DNA of 64,000 nucleotides from Paenibacillus_E qinlingensis (GCF_028746185.1 NZ_JAQIVH010000011.1:1-64000); one strand, 5' to 3'; shown: positions 34,955 to 43,801, counted from the stretch's first letter. Notes: generated by a model not told the origin, from the sequence alone. Translations and numbers: made by a program.

Positions 34955-35056
34955 ATGCGTTGTTTACTTTGCGAGAATGAGCAATTGTTAAAAGGGAAAA
35001 AAATGAAATGTTTTATTTGTACGATTATCAAGCGTCGAAATTCACCTAAAATTTAA
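34955..35056 (+). CDS. Short Cys-rich peptide (33 aa)
   Basis: A 33-codon frame with two CxxC pairs (CLLC and CFIC), reading MRCLLCENEQLL then KGKKMKCFICTIIKR. The start is preceded by AGAGGTGATCAC, an excellent ribosome binding site at correct distance. The paired CxxC knuckles suggest a tiny zinc ribbon. It lies 25 bp before the RNase J remnant, with which it may once have been co-transcribed. Confidence 0.5.
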   Translation: MRCLLCENEQLLKGKKMKCFICTIIKRRNSPKI

Positions 35057-35081
35057 TCGAACAAGCTATGGAGGTTTTTTA

Positions 35082-36149
35082 TTGGAGTCAAATCAGGATA
35101 AGCTTTCAATAATTGCCCTCGGTGGTTTAAACGAAATTGGCAAAAATATGTATGTCATTCAAAATAATGATGATCTCATCATTATCGACTGTGGATCTAA
35201 ATTTCCAGATGAAAGCCTGTTGGGTTATCTCCTACTTGCTTGAAAATAGAGATAAAGTAAGGGGCTTGGTTATAACTCATGGACACGAGGATCATATTGG
35301 TGGTATTCCCTATATTATCAAACAGTTGAACATGCCAATTTATGCTACGCGACTTACCTTCGGCTTATTAAGGGAAAACTAAAAGAACATGTGCTTCTTA
35401 ACACGACTACCTTACATGAAATAGATGCATATTCTAGCCTTATATTAGGGGAAATCCCGTTAAGCTTTTTTCGGACTAACCACAGTATTCCGGATTGCTT
35501 AGGCGTTACCTTCAATACCCAGCAAGGAGTAGTTGTACAACAGGATATTTCAAGTTTGATTTAACACCGGTAAATGAGCAATATGCAGATATACATAAGA
35601 TGGCAGGAGTTAAAGTTATCTACGGCTCCGGATCTGTAACAGGGATGCATGTATCCGGTCATGTAAGTCAGGAAGAATTGAAGCTCATGCTGACATTAAT
35701 GAAGCCAAAATACTTTATCTCTATTCATGGGGAATATCGCATGCTCCATCAGCACCGTTTATTAGCTGAAGCTGTTGGTGTTGTTTCTGATAACATTTTT
35801 ATGTTCCAAATGGAAATACGTTGGTTGATGGGCTTGGTATTGGAGATGTAGGTCATATTGTTTTACGAGATCGAAAAGTGTTATCTGAAGACGGTATAAT
35901 GATTTTTGTGCTTACCCTGAGTATAGCGGATGGCAAAATTGTATCGGGGCTATGTTAAAGAATCCGAGGATTGATGGAAAAAGTACGTCGGATTGCAAGA
36001 TTGCATTAACTACAATAACACAACTACAAGACGCGAAAACGAACCAATGGGGACTTTATAAGCAAGCTCTTAAAGAAACGATTGGCAAATATTTATATAC
36101 CCAGATTTATTATTCAGGTTTAACATTCGTGAATAATGGTGGGAAATAA
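35082..36149 (+). pseudogene. Broken ribonuclease J gene
   Basis: Pieces of RNase J are recognisable in order across several frames: IIALGGLNEIGKNMYVIQ and IIIDCGSKFPDESLLG; then after a short deletion SYLLENRDKVRGLVITHGHEDH; FFRTNHSIPDCLGV; FKFDLTPVNEQYADIHKMAG; LMKPKYFISIHGEYRMLHQH; and near the end QLQDAKTNQWGLYKQALKE. The catalytic HxHxDH remains but frameshifts and deletions separate the blocks, and much of the beta-CASP domain is missing. Not functional. TTG start behind GGAGG. Confidence 0.9.
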
Positions 36150-36201
36150 CATCATAATATAGCTGGAAGTTCATTCATCGAAAAGGGAAGGTGCAACAAC
36201 G

Positions 36202-36393
36202 ATGACATCAAGTCGAGGACATCAAGGCGCTCATGGCGCTGGACAAATTGTTGAGCAATTGAACAATCAAGCAGAAGCTGCGGAGCAAATTCAAGGGAGT
36301 AATAAAGTAGATGAAGGGATCCTGGCAGCAGCGAACGAACATAGTTCAGAGCTGGATGAAATTTTCAATAATGATACCGATAGCGACAAGTAA
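36202..36393 (+). CDS. Small acidic Q/N-rich protein
   Basis: A 63-residue hydrophilic protein without Cys or membrane segment. Composition is Gln, Asn, Glu, Ala-rich (QIVEQLNNQAEAAEQIQ near residues 15-31) and it ends in an acidic tail. This recalls small spore-core or SASP-like proteins but no family is recognised. AAAGGGAAGGTG lies upstream of the ATG. A long terminator hairpin follows. Confidence 0.6.
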   Translation: MTSSRGHQGAHGAGQIVEQLNNQAEAAEQIQGSNKVDEGILAAANEHSSELDEIFNNDTDSDK

Positions 36394-36415
36394 AGTGCAT
36401 TAAAGTAAAAGTAAA

Positions 36416-36451
36416 ATAGGCTTATTCCTGATGATTCAGGTGTAAGCCTAT
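36416..36451. terminator. Bidirectional terminator
   Basis: ATAGGCTTA (36416-36424) pairs with TAAGCCTAT (36443-36451) with an inner CCTGA/TCAGG stem; between convergent genes. Confidence 0.8.
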
Positions 36452-36464
36452 AAGTATGCTTGTT

Positions 36465-37334
36465 TTAAACATTCATATCTTGCAATCCTGGGCTATGCTC
36501 ATTTGGCATGTCTGGTAGTTGAGGAACAGGGAATCCCATCGGTGGCGGGGCAACTATTAGCTGTCCTTTATTTCTACTTGGTGAAGCACCTTGGTAGACC
36601 TCAGCAATACGCGTATCGTCTAAACGAAAGTTAAATTGAATATTATGATAACCCATCTCTACAAATTTTCTGCATTCAGGATACTTATTTATATCGTAAT
36701 TAGGAACTGGGAAAAGTTTCCCCCAATCGACACCTAGCGTTTCTAAAGCTTTAGCAAAAGCATTTTGGTGAGCATTATCTCGAACGATGAGGAAGCCAAG
36801 AGTCTCCCGGAACGTTTTATTGGAGCTCATTTCATAAATTCTACTTTTTTGAAGTACTCCCGTTGATTCAAGAACTAAATTATCCAACAAATCACTAATT
36901 AAATTACCGTGAGAATACACCCATGAACCATTCCATGGGTTACCACCTGCATCTACGGGTAAGGAAGCTTGAGCACCAACAATGTAATGATGGGGATTTG
37001 CATGTTTGACGGCTTCATCAAGAGGTGCGCCATCGATACCTGCATTCCCCACAGCTGTGGAGTTACCCGAATCGTTTAGCAGTTGATTTATCGTATTTTG
37101 AACCAGTTCCACATGGGAAATTTCTTCTAAAAATACGCCGCGGATTAAGTCACGGTACTGTGTAGCTTTACCTCTGAAATTTGAGCTTTGAAATGAATAT
37201 TGCATCATAGTTCTCATTTCACCAAATTGTCCACCTAGAGCTTCTTGTAAAACTTTAGCTGCTGCTGGATCAGGTTTGTCTGGAACAATTTGATTAATCA
37301 GTTCTTCTTTATAGTAATACATATATTCACTCAT
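36465..37334 (-). CDS. Manganese catalase family protein
   Basis: A 289-residue non-haem catalase. The di-manganese ferritin-like site is shown by GGQFGEMRTMMQYSFQSS (about residues 34-51), GVFLEEISHVELVQNTIN (Glu-Glu-x-x-His, about 67-84), then VYSHGNLISDLLDNLVLE and FLIVRDNAHQNAFAKALE (about 181-198). It is full length, with the usual proline-rich tail, and differs from the shorter CotJC. Such enzymes are typical spore cargo that removes peroxide. GAAATGAG before the ATG is a moderate site. Confidence 0.92.
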   Translation of the reverse strand: MSEYMYYYKEELINQIVPDKPDPAAAKVLQEALGGQFGEMRTMMQYSFQSSNFRGKATQYRDLIRGVFLEEISHVELVQNTINQLLNDSGNSTAVGNAGIDGAPLDEAVKHANPHHYIVGAQASLPVDAGGNPWNGSWVYSHGNLISDLLDNLVLESTGVLQKSRIYEMSSNKTFRETLGFLIVRDNAHQNAFAKALETLGVDWGKLFPVPNYDINKYPECRKFVEMGYHNIQFNFRLDDTRIAEVYQGASPSRNKGQLIVAPPPMGFPVPQLPDMPNEHSPGLQDMNV

Positions 37335-37373
37335 TTCCTTTAATATTGGATTCTTGAGGGTGGATAATAAAAT

Positions 37374-37400
37374 ATAACCGCCTTAGAAAAAGACGGTTAT
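37374..37400 (-). terminator. Terminator after the WGxxGxxG gene
   Basis: ATAACCG (37374-37380) pairs with CGGTTAT (37394-37400) with CCTT/AAG extending the stem. Confidence 0.6.
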
Positions 37401-37417
37401 TTGAAAACTGTTTATGT

Positions 37418-37717
37418 TTAGGTATGTTCACGATTCCGCTTTTTTAACCCAGCTAAACCGACTAACCCTAGAAGGCCAAGCCAGCCCCAATTGGTATCAT
37501 TGTCATCGTTAGCAGCATTTGTTCGATAAGTAGCTGTTGAATTTGTTCCATAACCATTATTTGTCCCGTAACTATTGGTAGTAGTCATTCCATTCCCTGA
37601 ACCATTTCCGTAATTAACCGAACCAGTCATACCTGTATTATCCGCGGCCGATACCCCTGTACATAATAGAAACATGAAACAGATACTTAAGAAAAACGAA
37701 AAGGACTGCTTTTTCAT
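37418..37717 (-). CDS. Secreted WGxxGxxG-type protein
   Basis: A 99-residue protein. Signal peptide KKQSFSFFLSICFMFLLCTG (residues 2-21), then a Gly/Asn/Thr-rich linker (NYGNGSGNGMTTTNSYG) and a C-terminal anchor WGWLGLLGLVGLAGLKKRNRE (split near residues 77-97). This hydrophobic WGxxGxxG segment with basic tail is a sorting-like motif common in Paenibacillus. ATG 37717 follows AAGGAGAGAAG. Function unknown; envelope or spore surface location is likely. Confidence 0.82.
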   Translation of the reverse strand: MKKQSFSFFLSICFMFLLCTGVSAADNTGMTGSVNYGNGSGNGMTTTNSYGTNNGYGTNSTATYRTNAANDDNDTNWGWLGLLGLVGLAGLKKRNREHT

Positions 37718-37850
37718 TTGGCTTCTCTCCTTCAAATTATTTATTTTGACACCTTTGTTTTCTCCTGTATGTAAATCAATTATACGAATGAGAGAGGACC
37801 CAAGAAGTCCACTAAATGGATGGTGTAGATTGTTCATAAAAACATATAAT

Positions 37851-38015
37851 ATGAGTGTTACAAATTACTCAGATGGGTGGGCTAACTTTATGACGAACCA
37901 AAAAAAGAGTATAGAATCAGCAAAGCAAAAAAACCAAAAACCCAATCAAAATCGCAGTAAAAAAAGCAGCAGCAATAATGGTATCGATGATGCGAATATT
38001 AATTCTGGTGGTTAA
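37851..38015 (+). CDS. Small basic hydrophilic protein
   Basis: A frame of 54 residues, Lys/Asn/Ser-rich in the second half (KNQKPNQNRSKKSSSNNGID). Start uncertain: ATG 37851, or the in-frame ATG at 37890. Neither has a strong ribosome binding site. A terminator follows 35 bp after the stop, which supports a real transcript. Possibly a small spore protein; no family recognised. Confidence 0.4.
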   Translation: MSVTNYSDGWANFMTNQKKSIESAKQKNQKPNQNRSKKSSSNNGIDDANINSGG

Positions 38016-38049
38016 ATAAATAAATTTCAACAACTTAATAATCCATCAA

Positions 38050-38080
38050 ACAACCTCACTTTAATTGAAGTGAGGTTGTT
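38050..38080 (+). terminator. Terminator
   Basis: ACAACCTCACTT (38050-38061) pairs perfectly with AAGTGAGGTTGT (38068-38079). Between 38081 and 38340 no convincing gene is seen; a short open segment containing ELLEEIVHVHKEISESRI near 38180 could be a relic. Confidence 0.8.
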
Positions 38081-38364
38081 CTGTATAGTTTTTCAAATCT
38101 GGTAACATGAGTTTTTTTATCACGGATGGATAAACTAACCTATGATAATGAATCAAGGGTGGATTAGGTGCTTAATAGGATGAATTGCTTGAAGAAATCG
38201 TACATGTTCATAAGGAAATATCAGAATCCAGGATACAAAATATTGGTTTCATTAAGATTTGTTTACAATACAGTGGTGGCTGCTTCTTACTCTTAAATAA
38301 TTCCCATGGGTTAAAAATGAGCATATGAGATTCAAGAAAAATATGTAAGGAGCGATTAAAGATA

Positions 38365-38847
38365 ATGACAGAATCAGAGCAATTAAAAACGGAAGAAATA
38401 AAAAGAGAAGATTTTGAAAAGGAATACAAGGCATATTTGGAAGCACAGTGTACTCATGAGTTTGGGCTAAACAATAAATCAACAATTTACGTTTGCAAGA
38501 TTGGATTGGCGCAAGGAGCTAACACGTATGATGCCGAATCTGGCAGGAATCTTTATACAGGTAACGTTGCATTAGGTGTTGAGCTTCAGCCAGGCAATAT
38601 GAGTACTGTAAATATTGTTGACAGAAAAGTAGCTGCAAACATAGCAAATCTTTCTCTTATATATAGAATTATAGCTTCTGGGGAAGAGCTTGTAACGGAC
38701 TTTGAGGAAGTTCGTGCGCCAAATGACGAATATTTAACTTACGTTACGTGGTCAATAAAGGATCCGGAGAATCTCGAACAGGAAAATTATCCAAAACCAG
38801 AAATTGAAGTGATGGTTAAAACCAATAAAACAACTCAGACATCATGA
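38365..38847 (+). CDS. Hypothetical protein
   Basis: A 160-residue cytoplasmic protein I do not recognise. An acidic N-terminus (EELKTEEIKREDFEKEY-like helix) is followed by a beta-rich part (STIYVCKIGLAQG, GNVALGVELQPGNMSTVNIVDRK, and EYLTYVTWSIKDPENL). AAGGAGCG lies before the ATG. Its own terminator follows at 38924. No neighbour suggests a function. Confidence 0.7.
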   Translation: MTESEQLKTEEIKREDFEKEYKAYLEAQCTHEFGLNNKSTIYVCKIGLAQGANTYDAESGRNLYTGNVALGVELQPGNMSTVNIVDRKVAANIANLSLIYRIIASGEELVTDFEEVRAPNDEYLTYVTWSIKDPENLEQENYPKPEIEVMVKTNKTTQTS

Positions 38848-38923
38848 CCGATAAAGTAAGTCAATCATATCTAAGCGGCCTATCAAATGAAACACACATA
38901 AAGTTCTTCTCAACCGTGAAAAC

Positions 38924-38950
38924 AGCCGCTCATTGTGAGCGACTGCTTTT
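38924..38950. terminator. Terminator between convergent genes
   Basis: AGCCGCTCA pairs with TGAGCGACTGCT with one bulged base, followed by TTTTT. Confidence 0.7.
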
Positions 38951-38965
38951 TCATCTAACTGGCGG

Positions 38966-39883
38966 TTAATCTATTTTAAACTTATCTTTATATTTTTCTG
39001 CAAACTCTTTAAACGAAGTTAATTTAATATTGTAAGTCTTTAATAAATCAATATCTACATTATAACCAACTACGTTAATCCATTGGTCACTTTTTACAGC
39101 TAATGGATGAATTCCTTGCTCCAATGCTTCTTCAATACCTAGTGTTGTGATTTTAAGCTCTTTTCCTGTGACCTCCGAGATGATCTCGGCAATTTTTTTA
39201 TATGACAGCGATTCGGCAGCTAACTCAATATTATGTTTATTGAATTTTTCAGGATTTGCAAAGGCTGCACAAACAAAAGAAGCAAGATCTTCAACTGCAA
39301 TGTGATCTATACGTCTATCACCAAACACAACAGTTTTTATATCCCCTTGTTTCAAATCAGGGTACATAAACTCAAATTTCTCAGTGAAATTTTCCATAAT
39401 ATTTGCTGGTTTCAAGATAGTCCATGAAGAAAAGCCTGCTGAACGAACAGCCTCCTCTATATCCCACTTATCTGTCCAGTATTTTTCAAACCAATAACCT
39501 GTTCCCCAATCTGGGAACTCCGTATATCTGCTTGTGGCTGCAACAGAAGTGTGCACAAATTGTTCTACGCCAACTTTTTTTGCACTTTGAATTAATGCAA
39601 AAGCCTGTTTCCTCTCTCTATCCGTTTCATTGGTATCCACTCCAGAAATCGGTACAGAAAAAACAGCATCGACATTTTTCATAGCATTCTCCAAAGAGGA
39701 TGGGTCATCGAAGTTACCTACTACAGCTTCTGCCCCTTTTTGAATAAGCGCCTGGGCTTTAGAAGAATTTTCATCTCTAACTAAAATACGAACTTTAAAT
39801 CCCTGTTTTAATGCTTCATTTGCAACAGCACCGCCTTGTAATCCAGTAGCGCCAGTAACTAAAATCAATTTTTGATTATTCAT
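38966..39883 (-). CDS. NmrA-like NAD(P)-binding oxidoreductase
   Basis: A 305-residue atypical SDR of the NmrA/quinone oxidoreductase 2 type. The Gly-rich motif is VTGATGLQGGAVANEA (about residues 9-24), followed by VGNFDDPSSLENAMKNVDAVFSV; the catalytic region shows WTILKPANIMENF rather than a canonical YxxxK. Such proteins bind NADP as redox sensors or reduce quinones. It lies 27 bp downstream of the luciferase-like gene, and an HxlR regulator diverges upstream, so the two form a regulated pair, probably for electrophile stress. Confidence 0.87.
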   Translation of the reverse strand: MNNQKLILVTGATGLQGGAVANEALKQGFKVRILVRDENSSKAQALIQKGAEAVVGNFDDPSSLENAMKNVDAVFSVPISGVDTNETDRERKQAFALIQSAKKVGVEQFVHTSVAATSRYTEFPDWGTGYWFEKYWTDKWDIEEAVRSAGFSSWTILKPANIMENFTEKFEFMYPDLKQGDIKTVVFGDRRIDHIAVEDLASFVCAAFANPEKFNKHNIELAAESLSYKKIAEIISEVTGKELKITTLGIEEALEQGIHPLAVKSDQWINVVGYNVDIDLLKTYNIKLTSFKEFAEKYKDKFKID

Positions 39884-39910
39884 TTGATATCACCTTTCAT
39901 GGGTATATTT

Positions 39911-40921
39911 TTAGTTTGGTTGTAGATTATAGAACTCAGCAAGTTTCTCATACAGTTTTAATCGCGTATCAAAGCCTTCTTGGGCAGTTGACACGATGAG
40001 TTCTTGGACACCTAGGGTATCCGCCAAGAAGTCCAATTTCGGCTTTAATTTGCTCCACGTACCTATTACTATCGTAGATAAAAACGATTGTGCAGCTTGA
40101 TGATGAGCTTCAGAAAACCGTAACTCATGTGCCTTCAGTGGATCAAAACCGTTGAAGTACCCTAAACTTTGTAAAAATTTTAAACTTAGGATTCTTTTTT
40201 GATATTCTACTTCTTTATCCGTATCTCCGCCGATTACTGAAACGCCTAATATAACATCTGGTGCTGACGCGCCATGATTTGCTTGATAAAGCTTGCGATA
40301 CAATGAGATGGCTTCTTTTGCCCCTGCAGGATTGAAATGATATGCAAAAGAGTAGTTGGCTGCTTCAATTGCCGCAAGTTGGGCACTATAAGGGCTGGAC
40401 CCTAGAATCCAGATTGGCGGAAGTGGTGCGTCTTGTGGCATCGCAATTATCTGAGCAAATGAATCATCAGACAATGACTCTGAAGGCTGGTCATATCCTC
40501 TTAATTCACGAAGCAATTCTTGTAAATTATCTGCGTTTAATGAACTCATAGAGCGACGTAAGGCAAGCGCAGTTTTACTGTCAGTTCCAGGTGCACGGCC
40601 CACACCCAAGTCAATGCGATCTGGGTAGAACGTCTGCAGTAGTTTGAAGTTCTCAGCTACTTTTAACGGAGAATGATTGGGAAGCATGACACCACCTGAA
40701 CCAACCCTTATGCGCTGCGTATTCGCAGCTATTTGAGCGATTAACAGTTCGGGCGAAGCGCTGGCTACGGAGGAAAGATTATGATGCTCCGTGACCCAAA
40801 AGCGTTCATAACCTAGTTCATCCGCTTTACTCGCTAGTTTAACCGAATTTAATAAAGCTTGTTTGGCTGACGTTTCATGATCGACTGGAGCCATATCCAA
40901 TATAGATAAACGTTGAACCAT
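39911..40921 (-). CDS. LLM-class flavin-dependent oxidoreductase
   Basis: A 336-residue bacterial luciferase-like monooxygenase. Typical segments: LGYERFWVTEHHNLSSVASASPELLIAQIA (residues about 37-66), RIRVGSGGVMLPNHSPLKVAENFKLLQ, DLGVGRAPGTD and PIWILGSSPYSAQLAA. Matches the MsnO8-like/YhbW group that uses FMNH2. The start ATG has AAAGGATG upstream. It is the first gene of an operon with the NmrA-like gene and divergent from hxlR. Confidence 0.9.
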   Translation of the reverse strand: MVQRLSILDMAPVDHETSAKQALLNSVKLASKADELGYERFWVTEHHNLSSVASASPELLIAQIAANTQRIRVGSGGVMLPNHSPLKVAENFKLLQTFYPDRIDLGVGRAPGTDSKTALALRRSMSSLNADNLQELLRELRGYDQPSESLSDDSFAQIIAMPQDAPLPPIWILGSSPYSAQLAAIEAANYSFAYHFNPAGAKEAISLYRKLYQANHGASAPDVILGVSVIGGDTDKEVEYQKRILSLKFLQSLGYFNGFDPLKAHELRFSEAHHQAAQSFLSTIVIGTWSKLKPKLDFLADTLGVQELIVSTAQEGFDTRLKLYEKLAEFYNLQPN

Positions 40922-41162
40922 GTTCTGCCTACATCCTTTCTAATTGATTGATCTCACGTCCATATTGAAAAGGTACTCCTAGATGCTCACGTAAAGTTGT
41001 TCTTTCATAATCCTTCATGAAACAATTATTTTAAAACCACAGCAAAAGTGGTACTATTACCTTATTCTTTATAAGCAATAATAACAAGTACTGTTATTTT
41101 TAATATGTACTATGTTTTTTGGTAGTAATGAGATTTCATTTGGCTATTTTAGGAGGAGAAAT

Positions 41163-41513
41163 GTGACTAAAAATACGAAGTACCGTACACCTGACTGTGG
41201 TTTAACAAAAGTTCAACAAATGTTAGGAGGGAAATGGAAACTCTTATTACTATGGTATCTTTCAGAGGAGCCTAGACGTTTTGGAGAGATCCGTCGATGT
41301 TTTCCGGAGATTACTGAGGCCATGTTGACAAAACAGTTGAGGGAACTGGAGCAGGATAAATTAATCTATCGTGAAGTATTCAAGGTAGTTCCGCCAAGAG
41401 TAGAGTATTCATTAACAGATTTAGGATTAAAATTTTCTCCAATTATACAGGCAATGTATGAGTGGGGGGAAGAGAATTTGAAGGAATACACCATAGTCGC
41501 TAAACACAATTAG
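41163..41513 (+). CDS. HxlR-family transcriptional regulator
   Basis: A 116-residue winged-helix regulator: VQQMLGGKWKLLLLWYLSE and RRFGEIRRCFPEITEAMLTKQLRELEQDKLIYRE (about residues 15-33 and 36-69) are the HxlR signature, with the conserved CGLTK Cys near residue 12 that can sense electrophiles. GTG 41163 is chosen, directly behind AGGAGGAGAAAT. It is divergent from the luciferase-like/NmrA-like pair, the likely target of its control. Confidence 0.9.
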   Translation: MTKNTKYRTPDCGLTKVQQMLGGKWKLLLLWYLSEEPRRFGEIRRCFPEITEAMLTKQLRELEQDKLIYREVFKVVPPRVEYSLTDLGLKFSPIIQAMYEWGEENLKEYTIVAKHN

Positions 41514-41669
41514 CGTTACTATTAGGGGATTCGTTTCTATTTATTAAGCTAACGAGAACCTTTTGTTAAATTTAGGTAGAATTAAAGAAGGTTTGGTTAT
41601 GTTTACGTGGATTTTGATTTGTTCATTTATAGTTAATCTAAGTTTAAACTAAGTGGAACTATATTACGG

Positions 41670-41697
41670 GAGCTGCATTTAAGCAGCTCTTTTTTTG
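41670..41697 (+). terminator. Terminator
   Basis: GAGCTGC (41670-41676) pairs with GCAGCTC (41683-41689), followed by seven T. The stretch 41514-41933 has no full gene; an open fragment containing QFEHVIRIEQKEIAIRK ends at a TAA near 41926. Confidence 0.8.
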
Positions 41698-41933
41698 GTT
41701 CCATTAGTAAAACGTGGTAGCACGTTAGAATGTTATTACCATTACCTAAATCAATAGGCAGCCGGAGCTGCAAGATTAACATGCCTCTAAGCGGTCTGCG
41801 GGTTCGATTGTCTTGATTTATCGGGGATCCAAGATGGACAGTTTGAACATGTCATTAGAATCGAACAAAAAGAAATAGCCATTAGGAAAGCATCCCAAGG
41901 GCTTTATGTGCTTAAAAGTTTGGTTTAATTATT

Positions 41934-42089
41934 TTATAATTCCAAATTATCATCAAGTAAAATATAGGCTTCCATTCCTATATCAAACACAATTATCTCC
42001 CTAGCATCATTATACAACATGTCATTAATCTCAAGATGACTCAATGTTTTCTCCTCGCCGGTTACCTTATGCTTTACTTTGTATTCCAT
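41934..42089 (-). CDS. Small protein downstream of the DNA ligase
   Basis: A 51-residue acidic protein, MEYKVKHKVTGEEKTLSHLE onward, ending in GMEAYILLDDNLEL. The ATG is preceded by GAGGTC and lies 11 bp after the ligase stop, so it is probably in the same operon. No family recognised. Confidence 0.5.
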   Translation of the reverse strand: MEYKVKHKVTGEEKTLSHLEINDMLYNDAREIIVFDIGMEAYILLDDNLEL

Positions 42090-42100
42090 GACCTCAACCC

Positions 42101-42964
42101 CTAAACAATAAATTCCTCGAAGACAGGCAAACGCATTAAACCTGATTTATACCAGTCCCGGTACTTCACCTTACAACGTACTAATGGTTTAACAAATACG
42201 TGATCTTTGCTCTCACCACTTTTGTATGCCTGGAATACTGGCCACATGGATTGGCGAGCTGACTGGGTTATTCCCAACTCCAAAGCACCAATTGGTCTAA
42301 TTTTGTCGCCATCGGGATAACCAAGTAGCCATGAATGTTCCTTCTTGCTATATCCAGTTATATAGACTTCTGCTTTTTGATAATTAATTACCTTTTGCCA
42401 TGACCACGAGCGAATTGAGCGCGATAATCGTAAATCCGTTTCATACTTCGAAGCCTTCTTTTTTATCACAATTCCTTCAAGTCCATGCTGACATACGATA
42501 TTAAAGAAATCCTGTGTGCTTCCCTGTATTGGCCGTACAATTCTGTAGTTTTCATTTTCCTGCACTGCCTCTTCAAGAAGCTGTTTTCGTTGTTCTAACG
42601 GCATACTAGTTACATCTACGCCGCGGTGGTACAAGATATCAAACGCCATAAATAAGACTGGCTTTCTACTCTTGCTGGATCGGAATCCTGTGTTACACGC
42701 TTCGAAATCGGCTCGACCTTGTTCATTAAGTACTACAATTTCACCATCTAGTATGGTTCCTTTTGGAATAGGTGGATTGTGCAGCTCTGGATATTTATCT
42801 GTTGCATTTGTATTTTTTGTATATAGATTTAATTCATCTAGATTAGAAACAATCAACCTTATGCCATCCCACTTGAGTTCGGCAAAAGTGGAAGAGTCAT
42901 CAAATGCCAGATTGTTTTTACTGTATTGTAAAAGCATTGGAGGAATAAACATTTTCTTCATCAC
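42101..42964 (-). CDS. ATP-dependent DNA ligase (phage/LigD-like)
   Basis: A 287-residue minimal ligase with adenylation and OB domains. The adenylated Lys is in AELKWDGIRLIV (about residue 29); motif III VLFMAFDILY, an LDGEIVVLNE block, motif IV LEGIVIKKKASKYE and motif V WSWQKVINYQKAEV follow. Length fits the SPbeta YoqV type. The start is ambiguous: GTG 42964, ATG 42961 or an ATG at about 42952 with GGGTGAT before it. It is divergent from the Y-polymerase operon, with which it forms a repair cassette. Confidence 0.87.
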   Translation of the reverse strand: MMKKMFIPPMLLQYSKNNLAFDDSSTFAELKWDGIRLIVSNLDELNLYTKNTNATDKYPELHNPPIPKGTILDGEIVVLNEQGRADFEACNTGFRSSKSRKPVLFMAFDILYHRGVDVTSMPLEQRKQLLEEAVQENENYRIVRPIQGSTQDFFNIVCQHGLEGIVIKKKASKYETDLRLSRSIRSWSWQKVINYQKAEVYITGYSKKEHSWLLGYPDGDKIRPIGALELGITQSARQSMWPVFQAYKSGESKDHVFVKPLVRCKVKYRDWYKSGLMRLPVFEEFIV

Positions 42965-43034
42965 CCATAATAATGGTACACCTTAGAGCAGTCTGTGACT
43001 AATGGAATTTGAAGGAATTAAGGAGTCTTGTTAA

Positions 43035-43127
43035 ATGAAAAAAATTGTAATTCCAAGTTCAATTTTTTGTTTGAGCATTGCAACTGCAATCTCATTTCCA
43101 GTTTATTTCGCTCTTAAAGGAAGATAA
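43035..43127 (+). CDS. 30-residue membrane peptide
   Basis: A short frame, MKKIVIPSSIFCLSIATAIS then FPVYFALKGR: one hydrophobic helix with basic ends. TTAAGGAGTC is at a good distance before the ATG. Such peptides can be small membrane regulators or toxins; function unknown. Confidence 0.4.
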   Translation: MKKIVIPSSIFCLSIATAISFPVYFALKGR

Positions 43128-43310
43128 CCACATGTGTGAATAAGCACGGAGTCATGATCTCCGGGCTTCAATAATTAGTCTTCGGCAGCCTTGTAATTAA
43201 CTTGGCATAGCATTAATATAAGCTGTCGTTAAATGACACATTCAGGAGCTTGTTGATGTAAACTTAGTCTATAATCGAAGAATAACCTCACTTGTTGAAG
43301 GATAGAAAGC

Positions 43311-43352
43311 AAATCCCTGATTGACCGTAATTGGCCAGTGGGGATTTTTTTA
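43311..43352 (+). terminator. Terminator upstream of the SOS operon
   Basis: AATCCCTG near 43311 pairs with CAGTGGGGATT near 43335 (imperfect), followed by a T-rich run to 43357. Confidence 0.55.
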
Positions 43353-43370
43353 TTTTTAGTACTTGCATAG

Positions 43371-43384
43371 CGAATACGTGTTCG
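43371..43384 (+). promoter_or_regulatory. LexA (DinR) box 1
   Basis: CGAATACGTGTTCG matches the Bacillus LexA consensus CGAACRNRYGTTYC at 12 of 14 positions, just before the UvrX-type operon. Confidence 0.7.
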
Positions 43385-43401
43385 GTATATAATAATTTAT
43401 A

Positions 43402-43415
43402 CGAACATACGTTTT
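43402..43415 (+). promoter_or_regulatory. LexA (DinR) box 2
   Basis: CGAACATACGTTTT matches the consensus at 13 of 14 positions. It ends 18 bases before the first start of the operon and is separated from box 1 by 17 bp; both should bind LexA. Confidence 0.8.
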
Positions 43416-43432
43416 GTAGTGGCGGTGAAAAG

Positions 43433-43801
43433 ATGAGTGTTGTATCAAGATTTGAGAATGCGGAGGATGTTCAAATTATTAAAGAGTATACGTTATTACC
43501 CATTTTGCTCGATATGTTAACCAGGGACATGGAGGAGCTGAAGATATATAAAGATAAAATCGTATATAACCATGTTCTCTTTTATTTGAAAGAAGTGGAG
43601 AGCGATATTTACCCCCAAATACAAATTATTAAGAACAGTATGAAGAAGAGAGATATCAAAGTGCTCAGTACAACCACGAATGCAGTCGGTATTAACGTAG
43701 AATACAAAGTCCGAGGTTATATCTATTATTTCACGATGTTACGAAGCTTAGTTAAAGCAGAACTAATGACTACGCTGATGAACATGCGGAGGCGCGTTTA
43801 G
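43433..43801 (+). CDS. SOS operon protein upstream of the Y-family polymerase
   Basis: A 122-residue helical protein of unknown family, MSVVSRFENAEDVQIIKEYT onward, ending in basic MNMRRRV. ATG 43433 follows GGCGGTG. The stop directly abuts the polymerase start at 43802, so they are translationally coupled and under the same two LexA boxes. A role with the polymerase is implied by position only. Confidence 0.75.
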   Translation: MSVVSRFENAEDVQIIKEYTLLPILLDMLTRDMEELKIYKDKIVYNHVLFYLKEVESDIYPQIQIIKNSMKKRDIKVLSTTTNAVGINVEYKVRGYIYYFTMLRSLVKAELMTTLMNMRRRV

